The notes beneath the pieces were generated by a model. That model was not told the DNA's origin. It made no database searches and saw nothing but the letters and a program-made list of their open reading frames with translations. A stretch of DNA of 64,000 nt from NCBI GenBank assembly GCA_023333565.1, contig JAJKFH010003558.1:310001-374000 (forward strand), read 5' to 3'. A program made the translations under genes and the position numbers. Each line of letters begins with the position of its first letter. Positions within the stretch are counted from its first letter, which is position 1. Shown one piece after another: positions 1 through 12,898 of the stretch. Origin of the DNA: Puffinus mauretanicus. Lineage: Eukaryota; Chordata; Aves; Procellariiformes; Procellariidae.

Positions 1-420
1 TTTGCTTAAGTATGAAAAGTATTTAGATAAAAGATAAGTTAGTTGCTGAGGGAAAAATCAAATACTGATATGTGGATTTTTTTATTTTAAGTAAGAAGTA
101 CATTAACTTCTAAAGAAGCAATATAATGCAATTTACTGCGAGAGTGATTGCATTATGCATCACATAACCAAGCTGCTTTCTGACCATCTCTAGAAAAATG
201 CACTCGAAAGCAGATTGGACCAAAACATCGTTTTGTTAGTGCTTGGGTGTCTTCCCTCTCTTTTTTTTTGTAGGGCACTATACATGCTATGTATCTGAGC
301 TAGCATGGAAGCCATAACTTAGAGGATTTTAGAGGGATAGCTATGTTTTAAGCCTAGGTTAAAAAACTTTCAGAGAAAGCACTGTTTGTAGTCAAGGGAT
401 ACTCACAAACTTATGTCACT

Positions 421-500
421 TTGCCCCTGGAATAACTCCACTGAACTCAGATGCAAAGCTGCAGATTTACACAAATGTAAGTGAGCTCAGAAACTAGGCA
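421..500. repeat. Ancient amniote dispersed-repeat-like patch
   Basis: The stretch carries, in order, a TAACTCCACTGAA-type block, a GATTTACACAAATGTAAG-type block and a GTGAGCTCAGAA-type block. I recall this order from an old interspersed repeat seen widely in turtle and crocodile genomes, where a TAACTCCAyTGAAGTCAATGG segment is followed by a TTTACACnnnTGTAAG segment. I cannot name the family reliably. The central part is degraded, as expected for a fossil copy in a bird. Chance similarity remains possible. Confidence 0.35.
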
Positions 501-1697
501 TTTGTATATTATCATTATCTGATCTTAGAAAGATAAACAGTTACGTTAAAAAGAGGCCACAGCAGGTCAGGATTGCAGAAAGCTTAATTTATTAAACTCA
601 AAAAGCCAGTACTAGCCACTTAAAAACCCATGTGATTAAGATGACTCATTCTGGCAGCAACATACTACACTAGAAAGGAAAATCATCTTGATTCCAGTGC
701 TAAAATACTAAACAGAAGCTCATATATACCATCAAGTAACGAAGAGGACTTAGGTGCATAGGTTCAACTGAATTGAAAAATTGTCCATACCTTTATGCTT
801 GCTTTGAAATGATCTGGGAGAAGGTCAGCAAAGTTTGCTATATTGCATCATAAACCAAATTGTATTTTTGCATGACAAATCATGTGTCCTTGCATGTGCT
901 TTTTTATGCAAAGTCATTCCATCATGCTGTGTTGTGATTTAAGTGAAGCACTACACAACTTTATAAATGGAAACTTGTTCTAAGAAGAAGAAAAAGACAC
1001 AACTCCATGACCTTAATTTTACAGGACAAGGACCTTCTTGGTCATATATGGTAACAGGTAATGGAGATGCTGGAGCATGTGGAGGGCTTGATACAACTTT
1101 GGGCAAGTTAAGAGTGTGGAGGAGTGATGGATTTTCTTCCATAAGTGGTGGAATCCATAGTAATTATGATTGTACCCCTTTTTTTTTGTTTTTAGCTCTA
1201 TGCAAAATACCAAAAGCTTTGAATATATTTTTAAAGTAGCTTGTGAAGGGTTTTGTTTTGTTTTTTAATATAAGACTTACTGTGTCTAGAGTGGAAGAAA
1301 ATAAATTTAAGATGTGCAAAGCAGGGTCTTGTCACTCTCATGCTGAAGATAGCCGATATTTAGGTGGAATTTCCAAGCAGTCATGATGCCAAGGCTTGTT
1401 GGCTGTAATTTGCAGCCATATTAAGTCAGCCATTTCTGACTAGTTTAAATGCTGTATCTTCTTCTGAGAGTATGAGAAAGCTCTCACTGGTTCCACCACT
1501 GCAGAACCAATCCTTATTTTTCTAAATTTTGGGCTTGATGCTGGGAGTTGCTGAACACCTTCAAGAGTGACTTCCCTCTAAGTCAGAGAGAAGTGCATTA
1601 CCTCAGCCTAAGAGAACATGCTCTGCACAGACTAAGCCCTTCTCATCCCTAGACAGCTAACGTAGCTACCTTCCAAAGATCAGGACCCATGGCTCAC

Positions 1698-1724
1698 GCA
1701 GCTTGTGCAGCTTATGCAGCTCAG
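1698..1724. repeat. 9-bp motif repeated three times
   Basis: Three adjacent 9-bp units read GCAGCTTGT, GCAGCTTAT and GCAGCTCAG. This is a small imperfect tandem array with no visible function. It lies inside a minus-strand open frame (1666-2064), where it gives a short Leu-His-Lys repeat, but nothing else suggests that the frame is coding. Confidence 0.6.
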
Positions 1725-4700
1725 CACATAAAGCTGAAGTGTGTAGCACAAAGCTCTGCGTCAGCTGCTGTGCCTGAGGTGGTTTGCAGTGTGAATAGGG
1801 GCTCTGTGAAGAGGGTCCCTGTGTGTCCTCATTGTGGCCCTGGGAGACTGGAAGCAGATGGAGAGTGAGCAGATTTTTCCTCCTGGCAGAAGTAAGATGT
1901 TCTAGTACGTGTGGTCTTGTAGAGAATGATAGTTCAACATCATTATGCAAGGCCCTTGATCTGTTCAGCAATCGGAATTTTATTTCACGTGACTGCCATG
2001 AAAACATAAACTCTTTGTTTCCATAGAGTTTTGCTAACCCCCTTTTGCAGACATATACGCACACAGAAATTCATTGTGGAGTGAATATAGGTAATATTTT
2101 TTTGATACATTCTTTGAATTAACTTCCAAATCAAGGCACTCATTATGCGTTGTGCTGAAAATATTTGCTGCTTCATTACTGCAATTCACTATGGTTCACC
2201 GAACTGTTTTCACAAAATGGAGCTAATGGAGCACTTACGACTTTCTACTGAAGTTTAGTCATTTGTGTGCTTTGCTGTACAGATAACCCCATACACTGAA
2301 ATCAAGCCTTTGTTTAAAGAAAGATAGTCACCATGTGTTTATCTCATTATGGTCTTAATAGAAAAGGTCCCTGGTAGGAAGTAGGTTTAGCTCCAAAAGA
2401 TGGCACATACAGGTTGTTGGAATATTCTCTGGATTTTAAATATTTGTAATCACACCCTTGGTTTTTTTTATAAAGATGTGTAATGTCACAAAATATAAAC
2501 TGGCCGTTACATTGTGCAAAAGAGAGTATCTTTCTTATCTGTCATGCTTTGTATGGTACTGCAATACTGAGGTATCTTCCAAGGTAAAACCTCAGTGGAG
2601 AGACTTACCCATACTGCATTCCATCTGGTCTACCTATAAATTTATATGAATGTGGGATTATTAATCTGATAAATAGGCCAACTCCTTACAATTTATCTGG
2701 TGACTTTGATCATGGTAATGCACAGTTTCCACTAATTTATCGTCTATGAGATTTATTCCAACTTTTGAACCTCTAAACACAATAGGTGATTGGGGGGAAA
2801 AAAGAGCATGACAAACAGATGTTTCCTTCTCTTCAAAATACATAGTTATGTAGGTTTTTTCTCCAAAATAATCTCTATTCATGAGCCATTATTAATGTAA
2901 TTTAATCCAGTATTTGTTCTAGCCTTGGAATTTTATGGAGAAATATGCTTTAAAACTGCAATGTTTAGTATGTTTGAGAACCGTAATGTTTTAAAAGACT
3001 TAAATGTTAAATCCATATTTTTTTTTTAAGAAAAGCTAGCTTATACAATTTATTGATGGCTTTATGATTCCTCTGTAGCACAATAATTTAGATACATCAT
3101 ATGTAAGAAAAAATGCTGTAAGCTGTGAAAAATACTGCAGATCCTATACAATATTGTTATATTTTAGTGTTCATGAATTTTATTTTTCTACCTATAGTGT
3201 GTGTAGTGTATAGAAGTGAGATGACATGGTATAGAGAAATTGCATAACACCTCGTTCAGTGGTTTTATTAATATTTGGTAGTATTCTTAATGCTTTTTTT
3301 TGACAGAAATTACTGATAATATAACCATATATGTGATAGAATAACAACTGAGCTTGCCTTTAAAATACTAGGATTGGCTATTTGGAACTCAACTGTGTTC
3401 CATGATTTCTTCCTGTTGTTTTCTTTTGTTGAGATCAATCAACACAGTTCTGAATTGGGATGTTATCTACGTCTTAACTTGTGATTTTGGCTCATGTTAG
3501 TAAATCAGCCCTTCTAAACACCACCTGAGAAAGCCTGTGTACAGACTACTGGGGAAAGGGTTTATGTGATACAAATGTGATGTGATAAATCTACCTTTTT
3601 ATTTACAGAATTTGATTCTTAACATCTCTGGGAGAAGGACAAATGATAGCAACAGAAGGTGATTAAGTGCCCCAAAATGCGTTCTTTCACAAGTGAAAGG
3701 CATTGGTCAAATGAATGCCTCAAATACTCGGAAACACCTGAAATCAGCATTTCTCTGCAACAGATTGAAGTAGTGCTTGGTGACAATCTTTTGTGAGTAA
3801 ATATTCATTCGCACAAGGTGACAGAAAACAGATGCCCTGTGCAGATACAGAAAGCTAAGTAACAATGCCATACGCAGGCTTTAGTCATAAAGGAAAACGT
3901 TACTGACAAATAGAGGGCAGAAAAAATTCTGCACGTGATCTGTGTTTTCTGTGACTCAGTGCGATGAGAAGTCTCATTACAGTCAAGTGGGAGATGGGGA
4001 GTGATGCTCCATGGCAGTGAACAGAATTCCTTCCTGGGTAGAGCTGCTGGTGTTTTTCACCTTGCAGATTCTCTAAAAAGCACTCTGGTAGATGTGTCTT
4101 TTATTCTCAACCTTAACCTGTTGAGAGTAAGTTTGGTTTTCATAGTTAGAACTAATATATGAGTCCTCAGGTTGATAACCACTGACCATGGCCAGTCTTT
4201 TCAAATGTGGCCAGTAAACTGAGATGAACAGCTTTGTTCCTGGGGGTTAACCTAGCTGATGCCTAAATGTGCACAGTGCTTAACATCTCTAAAACTCACT
4301 CCTGGTGTATCTCATGCTGAGCTTCTAAACATGGAGACAACCAGAATGAATACCTGAATCTGAAATGTTGGCTGTGAGTACATTTTTATGGACAGGTAGA
4401 AAAAGTGAATACGTTTGCTCTGACTGCACTTAAAGTTGCCTGGAAGTGGGCCAGCTTTGTCCTGCAGATCATATAGCTTCATTACCAGGCTCTGAGCCTG
4501 AGTTAATAAGCTGTGCTGAGCAAGCTCATGTGTCTCTGCACCTGTCTCCAGAGCTACTTCAGGAGACAGAAATAAAGATGTGTCCTTTGGGGAAAGCTGA
4601 ACACTTCCTTTGTGATAATTGCAAATGCTTCCTTTTAAATCTACCCTATTAATTCTCAGAGGTTTTCAAATTGATGAACTCAGGTAGAGAATCGAGCTTT

Positions 4701-6984
4701 TGTAAGAAGAATTTATCCTGGAAAATGAAGTCCAGCTCATTTATTTGTATTGCAAAGCTCCTTGCCTCATGCTGTATCAACTTCATCTCTTTTAATCCTA
4801 TCATCCTCCAAAGTTTGGGTATTTTTGGATACAAAGGCCCCAAAATCATACATTTATTTAAAATATTTTCTGTTCGATGACACCACAGTCAGTGAAAAGA
4901 CAAAAAAGCTACTTTTACCATAAACCTTTTGCTTTTCATTTAACACTCAGCTCACATAATGAGAACGGAATAACCTTGTACTTTCTACTGCTGGTCATTC
5001 ATATACTGATACTTTAAAGATAACAGGAGTTTTAGTTTCTTTGAAGTTTTCAAGATTAGATCTACTACAAATGGAAATATTTCAGTTGCAAGCAAAACTT
5101 GTTCAGATTTGAAATAAATTTGAGTAGCCTTATTTATAGCAATTAAATATTTTGTAAACATAGGCTTGATTTGGAATGATGAAACTCAACTAATCCAAAA
5201 TTTTGCTTTTTCAGTATTTGCCGGTATTGCCAGCAGTCAGGAGCTGAAATTGAGATAATTACTATTACATCACAGTTGTGGTGTCTTCTGTAATGCACGC
5301 TGATGTACTTTCTAAAATGAACATCATAAGCATGTATTTTCTATTCTCTTTACTAAGGCTCTTACTTTATAAACTCAAATAAAATCTAGAGTACATTTGA
5401 ATCATGCTTTGGTACTACCTGCTATTCATGAACAAAAAAAAAGTTGTCATGGAAACTTGAATTGGGAGATGCAAGACAATAATTTGATTCAAATCATTTA
5501 TTCAATGATATGTTCTCTTTCTATTAATTAATTGTGAAGGATTTGTGGTTTCCTTCTATTTGTCTGTTATTTGAAATAAGTTGCTAAGCAATTTCTATTA
5601 ATATAATTTCTGAGTACTTCTTTGCACGTATTTAATATATGACATTGAAAAGGCTTATTAGTTTTGATTGAAAAGAGCAGTACATCAGGTATGTTTCTCT
5701 TCCCTTAAGAAATTACCTTCTTTCTTAAGTTCATGTTTTTGATGTGAATATTTCTGATTTTTGGATATTCACTTAACAGGTCCTGTTCGGGGGACATTCC
5801 CATCTGCACACTCATTTATTATAATATTTGTTGAATATAAGAAGACAAAAGGAATTAAATTTGTTACCTGAGCATACTGTAATAGGATTTCTTGGAGGAT
5901 TTTTTTCCCAAGCTGATTAATTAGGAAGCAATTTATTTCACAATATATGACCTTAGTGTTTCAAAGAGGATCTATTCAGTGAAATGCATTTCTGTCATGA
6001 GTGGAATACTGAAAATTTGGGAAGAGTCATTAAGTTAGGATTTGTTTTTTTCCATAGTATATTTAGGAATCATAAACAATTTTTACAGCATATGTTGTTG
6101 ATCAATTTCTTGCCAGGTGGGTGCAAAAGTTGTTCTGGTAGATGAATAAGTAGCTGTTTTTATAAAGGCTGAAACTGAAATACAGCTGGGTATTCTTCTG
6201 TGAATTAAATGTGGACGATTCAGGCTGCTGGCTTTGTATTTCAGTTTCTCTTAAATATCCATCTTCTTCATGATGACCATAGTCTTTTGCTTAATATTAT
6301 ATTTTAAAATTCTAGTTTTTTTTCTGATGGTTAGTGAGCATTAAATATACTGGACTGACAGCCATGGAAGCTAAATTCCTCTGTGAATTCACAGTTTTAA
6401 TCTAGGCTGTACAGTTACTCCAAGTGAATTTTTTGTAACTGAATTGTTCTCACGGGCAAGTTACATTTCAGAGTGGATTCAGCCTGTTACTGCTCCATAG
6501 GGCTCTGCAGACGCTTCTGTGTACTGACTTTTTATGTAACTTTGTGCTCTTTTTTTCCCCCAGTCATACTCCTTTTTCTTCCCCCATATCTGCTGTTCTA
6601 AGTTCTCCTTTATGTAGGAGGTGTCTACATGAATTTTTAAAATGTTTTTCCACCAGGGTTGTTCCCTGAGCGTTGACACTAAGTGTACCCAGCCACTGGT
6701 GTTAAGCATGGTGTAATTTAGTTCTGCTCTGAAGAAGTCTGGCTGGCACAGCAGCTGGGTGGCTTTTGGCCACCAGTAGCCTGACTGCCCTGTCAGCAGT
6801 TTCAGACTCCTGGGAGATGGGTTGGCTTTAGTAGTTTCCATTCCTGTATAAGGTATCCTGGAAAAAGGACTCATGTCCAATAGAAAGATTTTGCCAGTAT
6901 AGTGTTCATGAGTTTAGCTGAACAAACAGATTTTCCTAACAGAGCTGTAATTTATATGCAAATTTACAAATGTATACCAGCAAA

Positions 6985-7018
6985 AGCCTTCTTTTTTTTT
7001 CCTTTTTTCTTTTTTCTG
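6985..7018. repeat. T/C-rich low-complexity tract
   Basis: A nearly pure pyrimidine run of T stretches broken by single or double C. It is simple-sequence DNA and can cause stop-free frames on this strand. No flanking transposon was recognised. Confidence 0.7.
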
Positions 7019-7087
7019 GATGAAGCATGTCTTTAACATTTTTTGACACCATGACACTGACCCAACATTTCTAGACGTGTGGCTGCA

Positions 7088-7103
7088 GTGTGCTATAGCA
7101 CAC
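7088..7103. repeat. Perfect 16-bp palindrome
   Basis: GTGTGCTATAGCACAC is identical to its reverse complement. It could be a dimeric protein-binding site or chance. No promoter or gene is visible next to it. Confidence 0.8.
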
Positions 7104-8554
7104 AGGACTTGAAGAGTTAAACTTTGAGAGATGGAAGTGGAGATGCTGATTAATAAACAAAAGTGGTAAACGGTGGAGACTGTCTTTGCTCTCCCAGATG
7201 TGCCTTTCAGTAATACAGGCTTTATCTGCATAGGTGAACAGCTGTTTGTTCACTTTTTTCTACCCCAAGATTGAGACAATTAATTCTGTAGTTTCAGTGA
7301 TATCAACATGAATTGAATTTGCCTTCTTATGTAAAAATCTTGTCTGTCCTTCATTTTGTGGTTGTGCTTTCTCACAACAGCGAGGTCAGTTTTGGCTTCA
7401 GAATTGTATAGGTAATTGCTTATTGGTTCTCTCTATTTGGTAGGTGACCTGAGAAACTATTAGTTCAATCCCTACATTATTGTAAGCTTTATCAAAATCA
7501 CTGCTTGTGCCTAGATAGACTTTGAAAAAACATTGCATGAAAAAGATCTCATTCAGACAGCATTTTAGATCCTTCCTGAAAACTGTCATAGCAAACAAAA
7601 TAAATCATCTTCCTTTTTTTACACCTTATGTTTGACAGACTTTGCTTAGCAGACAAGTAGTTTATAATTAGGAAGAGTTAGTGTAAAGCCAGTTAAAGAA
7701 AATTATCTAAGGCCATCACTTATTTAGAAGGCTAGTAACTACATATTATTTATATGTTTAAATAGAGTGGACGTACAACATTCTGGGAAGCTCTGTTTAG
7801 TAAGGAGAATCCAGTGCACATGTAAGAGAGGAAACGAAGGCTTCATTCTCCACTGCTTCTCAGTTACTTTTAGAACCTATTTGTGAAAACAAGTGAATAA
7901 CTTAAGGAAATAGCTTGAAATAAATACTTCAAGTTTGTGTACAAAGGAGTACTCAGCATGTCACCAGTTCTTCTTATAAAGAAAAGAAATTTCCATATTG
8001 ACCAATATGTACAATTATCTGAGCAGAATAGAAGAAATGTTCCATGATGCATTACACCTTTCAAATTGCTAGCAAAAATCAGTCCCCAATTACTAGCAAT
8101 TGTTCAGAGTAAATGAACATTTTAGAATAACAGTAGTGACAACAATATCGACATCAAACCAGTTTAAGGTCCGATGCTTGGTTTAGTTTCTAACCCCAGA
8201 CTATTTTGGAACTGTACTAAACATCGCTTTCTGCATACTGTGTTAGTGGCTGGAGACTTAAGGTTAGAAGAGCTTTTGAAATAACAGGACTTCCATGTTA
8301 CATGGTTTAAGGGTTTATGATCTTAGATTCGGACACCTATATTTATTCCCCTCTTCAGACACTCTCTACAGCTATGTTACATTAAACACTTGTTTAATAA
8401 TTCCTTAAAGAAGTGATATCATAGATTTTATTTCAACTGGGCTTTACACAAATATAATTTTCTAGCCTGTTTAGATCCTGAGTGCCTGTAGAGACAAATA
8501 TTAAGTACTAGCAGCACTGTGAGTAAGATGGGCACTGTATATGAAAGATGGACT

Positions 8555-9080
8555 GCATTAGCAAGTGATTACTCCTGTCTCTGTTCATGCACTTGTGAGG
8601 CCACATCTGGAATACTGTATCCAATTTTGGGACCCCAGTACAGGAGAGATACTGCCAAGTTCAAGAGAAGTCAGCAGGAGGTCACTAAGATGCCTGGAGC
8701 ACATAACATATTCCATGACTGAGGGAGATGAGTTTGTTTGGCTTAGTTTTCAGAAAACTAAGGGGGGATCTTATTGGAGTCTTCAGCTGCAAAATGAGGG
8801 CCGTTGAGAAGATGAAACTATACTCCTCTCAGGGGTGTGTGCTTGAAGGACAAAAGACAACAGTCCCAATTTGCAGCAAAAGAGATTCTAACTGGATTTC
8901 TAAGGGAAAAGACATGTCCACCATGGGAGTGATTAAACACTGGCACAGGTGGCCCAGGAAGATGTGCAATGTTCATCCCTGGAGATTCTCTGTCCTGACC
9001 AACCTAATCCAACTTGGAGGCTAGCCCTGCTTTGGATAAAGTTTGGACAAGATGACATCCAGGGACAACTTAGTGATTCG
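8555..9080 (+). mobile_element. CR1 LINE fragment, decayed 3' end (sense on +)
   Basis: CR1 is a non-LTR retrotransposon that inserts by target-primed reverse transcription and usually leaves 5'-truncated copies. The translation from about 8589 reads [16 protein letters not shown], the conserved motif near the end of the CR1 reverse-transcriptase ORF. In another frame, from about 8755, it reads KLRGDLIGVF, and near 8930 VIKHWHRWPRK, corresponding to the usual RLRGDLI and VVKHWNRLPRE segments. The order and spacing match the CR1 ORF2 C-terminus. The nucleotides near 9040-9075 resemble the family's 3' terminal block (TTGGAC.AGATGAC followed by a TGATTC-like tail). Frameshifts, internal deletion and many substitutions show an old, dead copy truncated at its 5' end. 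No function is expected. Confidence 0.9.
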
Positions 9081-9313
9081 ACTTGAATAAAGAGTAAATG
9101 TGAACAAGGCGAGGAGACAGACAAATCCAAAAATTCTCTGTGAAATTTCCCTAAGCACTACATACTTTCTATGGGCTTTGTTTTTTCAAAATCTTCTTCT
9201 TGCATTTATTAAGTGGTGAAACTCAAGTGATGTAAGTGGTATTTTGGATGAAGCTTAGTTACAGCTGTAATAGATCTTTTTGAAGAAAAGCTTTGCATTT
9301 TGAGATTTTAAGT

Positions 9314-9343
9314 CTTTTTTTTCTTTCTTTTTTTTTTTTTTTT
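9314..9343. repeat. T-rich homopolymer tract
   Basis: A run of T interrupted by two C, ending in a long pure T stretch. Simple-sequence DNA. It lies about 230 bases beyond the 3' end of the CR1 fragment and is not that element's tail. Confidence 0.85.
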
Positions 9344-12300
9344 AAAGTAGATGATAGGATATATTGAAGTAGAACTTTAAATACATTGGTGTAACATTTT
9401 CATGTCTTGTTATTTATGGCATCTGTTTCTTGCACTTCAGACCATCCATTGCAATTAGCACAACATCTGAGTCTTGGAACATTAGTGATAAACAATTAAA
9501 CTTATTAGCTAGCTAGCTCTAAAAATAGACTTTATTCTCTATCTTTATCAGTCAATAACACCTGTGATGAAACCCGAGTTCCAATTCCCCCTTTAAATGC
9601 ACAAACCATGAAATTACCCAGAAGAATAAAATACAGGAAGTCTATCATGAAAAATAAAAACCATAAAGTGTAAGACTAGTGTGCTCCATGCACCATCCAT
9701 AGTAATTATATCCTTGGCTCTCCCCTTCTGTAAGAAAGGAAGAGGCTCTTTAACACGTGGTTTTGCTGTCACTTATTTTGTAGAAAAGCTCTCTTCTCTT
9801 CTGTAAGCATCCCACTTCAGTGAGCTCTAAACATGTGGCCAAGCCACTGTGGGTGGAGAAAAGAATGACGGATAGAGAGGAATCAAAGGATCATTTTGAT
9901 AATGAGAATTATATTTAGTTTTAAACAAAGATCTTTATTTTGATATAGATCATATACGAGTCAGTAATGGACAGTTTAGAAAGCTAAGACAACTTCCAAG
10001 TTTTTTTCTGTAAAACTCTCTTAATTATGCTTGATTTATTTTTCCTTTGAATCTGGACCCTGGCTTTATTTACACAGGCTCATGGGGAGTTGTATTGAAA
10101 AGAGAAAGCTTTTGGTCTTTTGAGTGGGCTATAAAACATGGTCTTTCTTGCTCATTTTTTCCCTGCTTTTCTTTTAGGAAAAGCTTCCAGCTGTCTCCAA
10201 GTAATGATTACATGTTAGTTATAGTAACAGAGAGGGAAAAGTCAGATAACTGGAGCAAAGGTATAATTGGGGTCAAGTTATGGAATAGCCCCCATCCTTG
10301 TGAGAGATGGGGAAAAAAGAGGCAGAGAATGGGAGAAAAGAAAAATATCTCACTGAAAATGTTCCATGGGCAACTATGGTATTTCTTTTTTTCACCTGTT
10401 TCCAGATCTAGACCCTACAGTTACTTAACAATTAAATAATTTAGCAATTATTTAAATAACAAATTATGTAAAGCTTAATTAACCAAATACACCCATCAGA
10501 AACACGAACAAATGTAGAACAGCAGAGAATAGATCTACCCACACAAATTCTCCTTCTTCCTAAAAGACATAACACAGATAATTGCCTTCCTTTTGGTCCA
10601 AGTACCTAGAAAACATTTGGGGCTTTTTAGAATATTCCAGTGAGGAGGAGAGAGCGTACGTAGAGCTGGGTTAGTTTATGTTGGTTTGTTTATTTGCAAT
10701 GACACAGAAAATTTGAGTAGAAGAGGAATCCAATCATTTCGTCTTGACAGTCTTTTAGTTTGGGACCAAGCCTGTCTTTGTACTTCTTTCTGGGCCCTAA
10801 GCAAATCTAATTTTCTTTTGTCTTCTATTATTATCTCTCTTCTTTTCTACCTGAACTTCCCAGCATCCATTCACACTTCGAATAAAAACATATCAAGTCC
10901 CTTTTACCTATAGCAACAGGACTCCTTTGCCTTTGTTTTCAACAGGAAAATGTACTTAATGTTTGCTACACCTATCTTCAGTGAAGGGAAATTGTTGAAC
11001 TTTCCAGGTTCAACAAGATTTAATTCAGAGTCAAACAATACCCATTGCAGTTTTAGTTGAAAGATGAAGATGTCCTGGAGCTTAGACCCTAGAAGAAAAC
11101 ATCTGTCATCATTCCCTTTCTTTTATTTTTCAGGGCTCCAGGTGGAGCAGCACCTTTGGCAGAAGCAGTAACAGTATCTCATGAGAAGAGTCATTTTTCC
11201 AAATAGGCAGCTCTCACGCTATTCAGGTCAGAGATTATGCTGTTAAATGTCACCTAGAATCCAACAGATGATAATCCAAGAGTCACATAATGCCAGTCCC
11301 ATGCACTCTCAGGAAGTGATAGTGATTAAAAAGCAAATCCATTGTCACTTTTTTCAAGTTTGGAAGAGGAAACATCAAACCACACTGCAGCACAATAAGG
11401 TAAGTAAGAGTAAGGTATGGATAACAAGACAGGTCTAAACTCGGAATCTTTCTTCTATGCCTAGGACCAGACATCAATGAGAAGGAGCTATCTTGGCTAC
11501 TGAAGTAATAAGGTTATCTTAACCAACTTGAAATCTAGCAAAGGCTTTGTAAACAAGATAAAGAAGCATAAAAATAATTCGTTAATATGTGATAAGGTAT
11601 TATTACTAAGTGGGAGTAGAGGTCAAATGAACAGTTGACTTTTTTGGACAATCATAGTTTTTCATAGGGGGCTGAAGCAGTGGGTTTAAGTCCCAGTGCT
11701 TTTTCCCAGCCTCCTCCTGGAGATCACCACCTTACGGCAAAGAACATCTGGATGATGACCAGTGAAGCCACTGGGGCCACTGCTGTTTCCAGCCCATTGT
11801 AGCAGCAGTATAAAACTTGGTCCACGTTCAACTAGTATTCCAATTCATGAACTGAGCTGATCTGGGAGCTGTTTCACCTAGAGTTCAGATGTCACTGTTG
11901 CATGTTGGTAACCTCCAGGAGAGTAAGGCATACAATTGGACACCAAAACTGCTGTAGCCACCTAACAGCATCATCCTGTCTTCAAGAGTCAACACCACAA
12001 AGTTAATGCCAAAACTGTTCATTCTGTGGGCTGAAGAGAATGGTATCAGATTTGGAGACAGTGCAGAATTCCTGTTGAAGCAGCTGCATTTGGTCTTAAA
12101 ATCCTTACCCACATCAAATGGAGGATGGCTGAGCAGATAGAGGAGGATGAAGCAGGGTTGCAGTGGAATAATAGCTCCCAGCAACACTGAGTTTAGCTGT
12201 CAAAAAGCCATGCAAATTCTATCAAATATTTGGAAAGATGAAATAGATGCCTGCCAAGACATAAACTGTCAAGAAGCCTAAGGCCTGGAGAACTCAAATT

Positions 12301-12529
12301 ATTTGTTTTTACAAACCTGCATAGTCACTAGGCAGGTTTCTGTGAATTGCCCCAAAGCTGGAAATAAATGACTTTTTCATTACTTTCACCCATATGGAAA
12401 CCTTCTATATCATGAGAAATGTTCTTTGAAAATGCTGCACTGATGGGACCAGGATTAAAAATGTGTTTTAAATCAAATGGAAGGGAGAGCAAAAAGAGTG
12501 AAATACAGACTGTAAAGAAAGCAGATGGC

Positions 12530-12680
12530 ATCTGATATGATCTAGTTCAAACTTGTAGTTGCTTCACCTCTGTTCCCAGTTTTAGCAAAGGCCTTCAGGA
12601 CTAATAGCAACCCAAAGACTGACATATTTTTATTGTCTTAATAATCTCTCTAAATGATGGTTGAGACCCTCAGCATATAT
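12530..12680 (-). mobile_element. Possible very old CR1 3' remnant (antisense on +)
   Basis: Near 12535 the plus strand has a GATCTAGTTCAAAC-like block. Near 12632-12668 it has a block like the older CR1/L3 phrase for TTTTGTCTAA..AATCTCTAGTGATGG. Both occur in the order expected for the 3' region of an old CR1 read on the minus strand. The sequence between them is too diverged to follow. This is a weak call and chance similarity is a real alternative. Confidence 0.28.
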
Positions 12681-12791
12681 AAACAAAAATGTTTACAGTG
12701 TGTTCATGCCTGTGGGCATAAGTACAGGTATCTAATCATTATTTTTGCACATCTTTGGTAACTGTGAGTGAAAACTGGCTAAAATCACTGC

Positions 12792-12898
12792 TGTTTTGTT
12801 GATGTTGTGTTTGGTTTTGTTTTGTTTTCGTTTTTTTTGTTTTGTGTTTTTTTTTTGTTGTTGTTGCTGTTGTTTTTGGTTTGTTTGGGTTTTTTTTA
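12792..12898. repeat. G/T-rich low-complexity tract
   Basis: About 100 bases made almost only of T and G, with TTTTG and TTG units. The long stop-free plus-strand frames crossing it encode mostly Phe, Val and Cys and are compositional, not genic. Confidence 0.85.

Larger units (their letters stand above)
1..8554. other. Non-coding AT-rich region, no gene recognised
   Basis: No open frame here translates to a family I know, and those present are short and scattered over both strands, as expected by chance. The longest is a 133-codon minus-strand frame at 6479-6880, which I do not recognise. The stretch holds short T runs (near 263-270 and 3019-3027), a T/C-rich tract at 6985-7018, a 9-bp triplication at 1698-1724, a 16-bp palindrome at 7088-7103 and an ancient repeat-like patch at 421-500, listed separately. 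Otherwise I see nothing in it. It could be intergenic or intronic; conserved regulatory elements cannot be recognised without an alignment. Confidence 0.7.

Noticed and set aside
8400..8460. Possible extra CR1 3' end (ATCATAGATTTTATTTC phrase)
   Set aside because: Only a short match to the CR1 tail; following bases do not continue the consensus.
8510..8525. TAGCAGCAC-like word recalling the miR-15/16 seed family
   Set aside because: Only the seed word matches and no surrounding hairpin is apparent.
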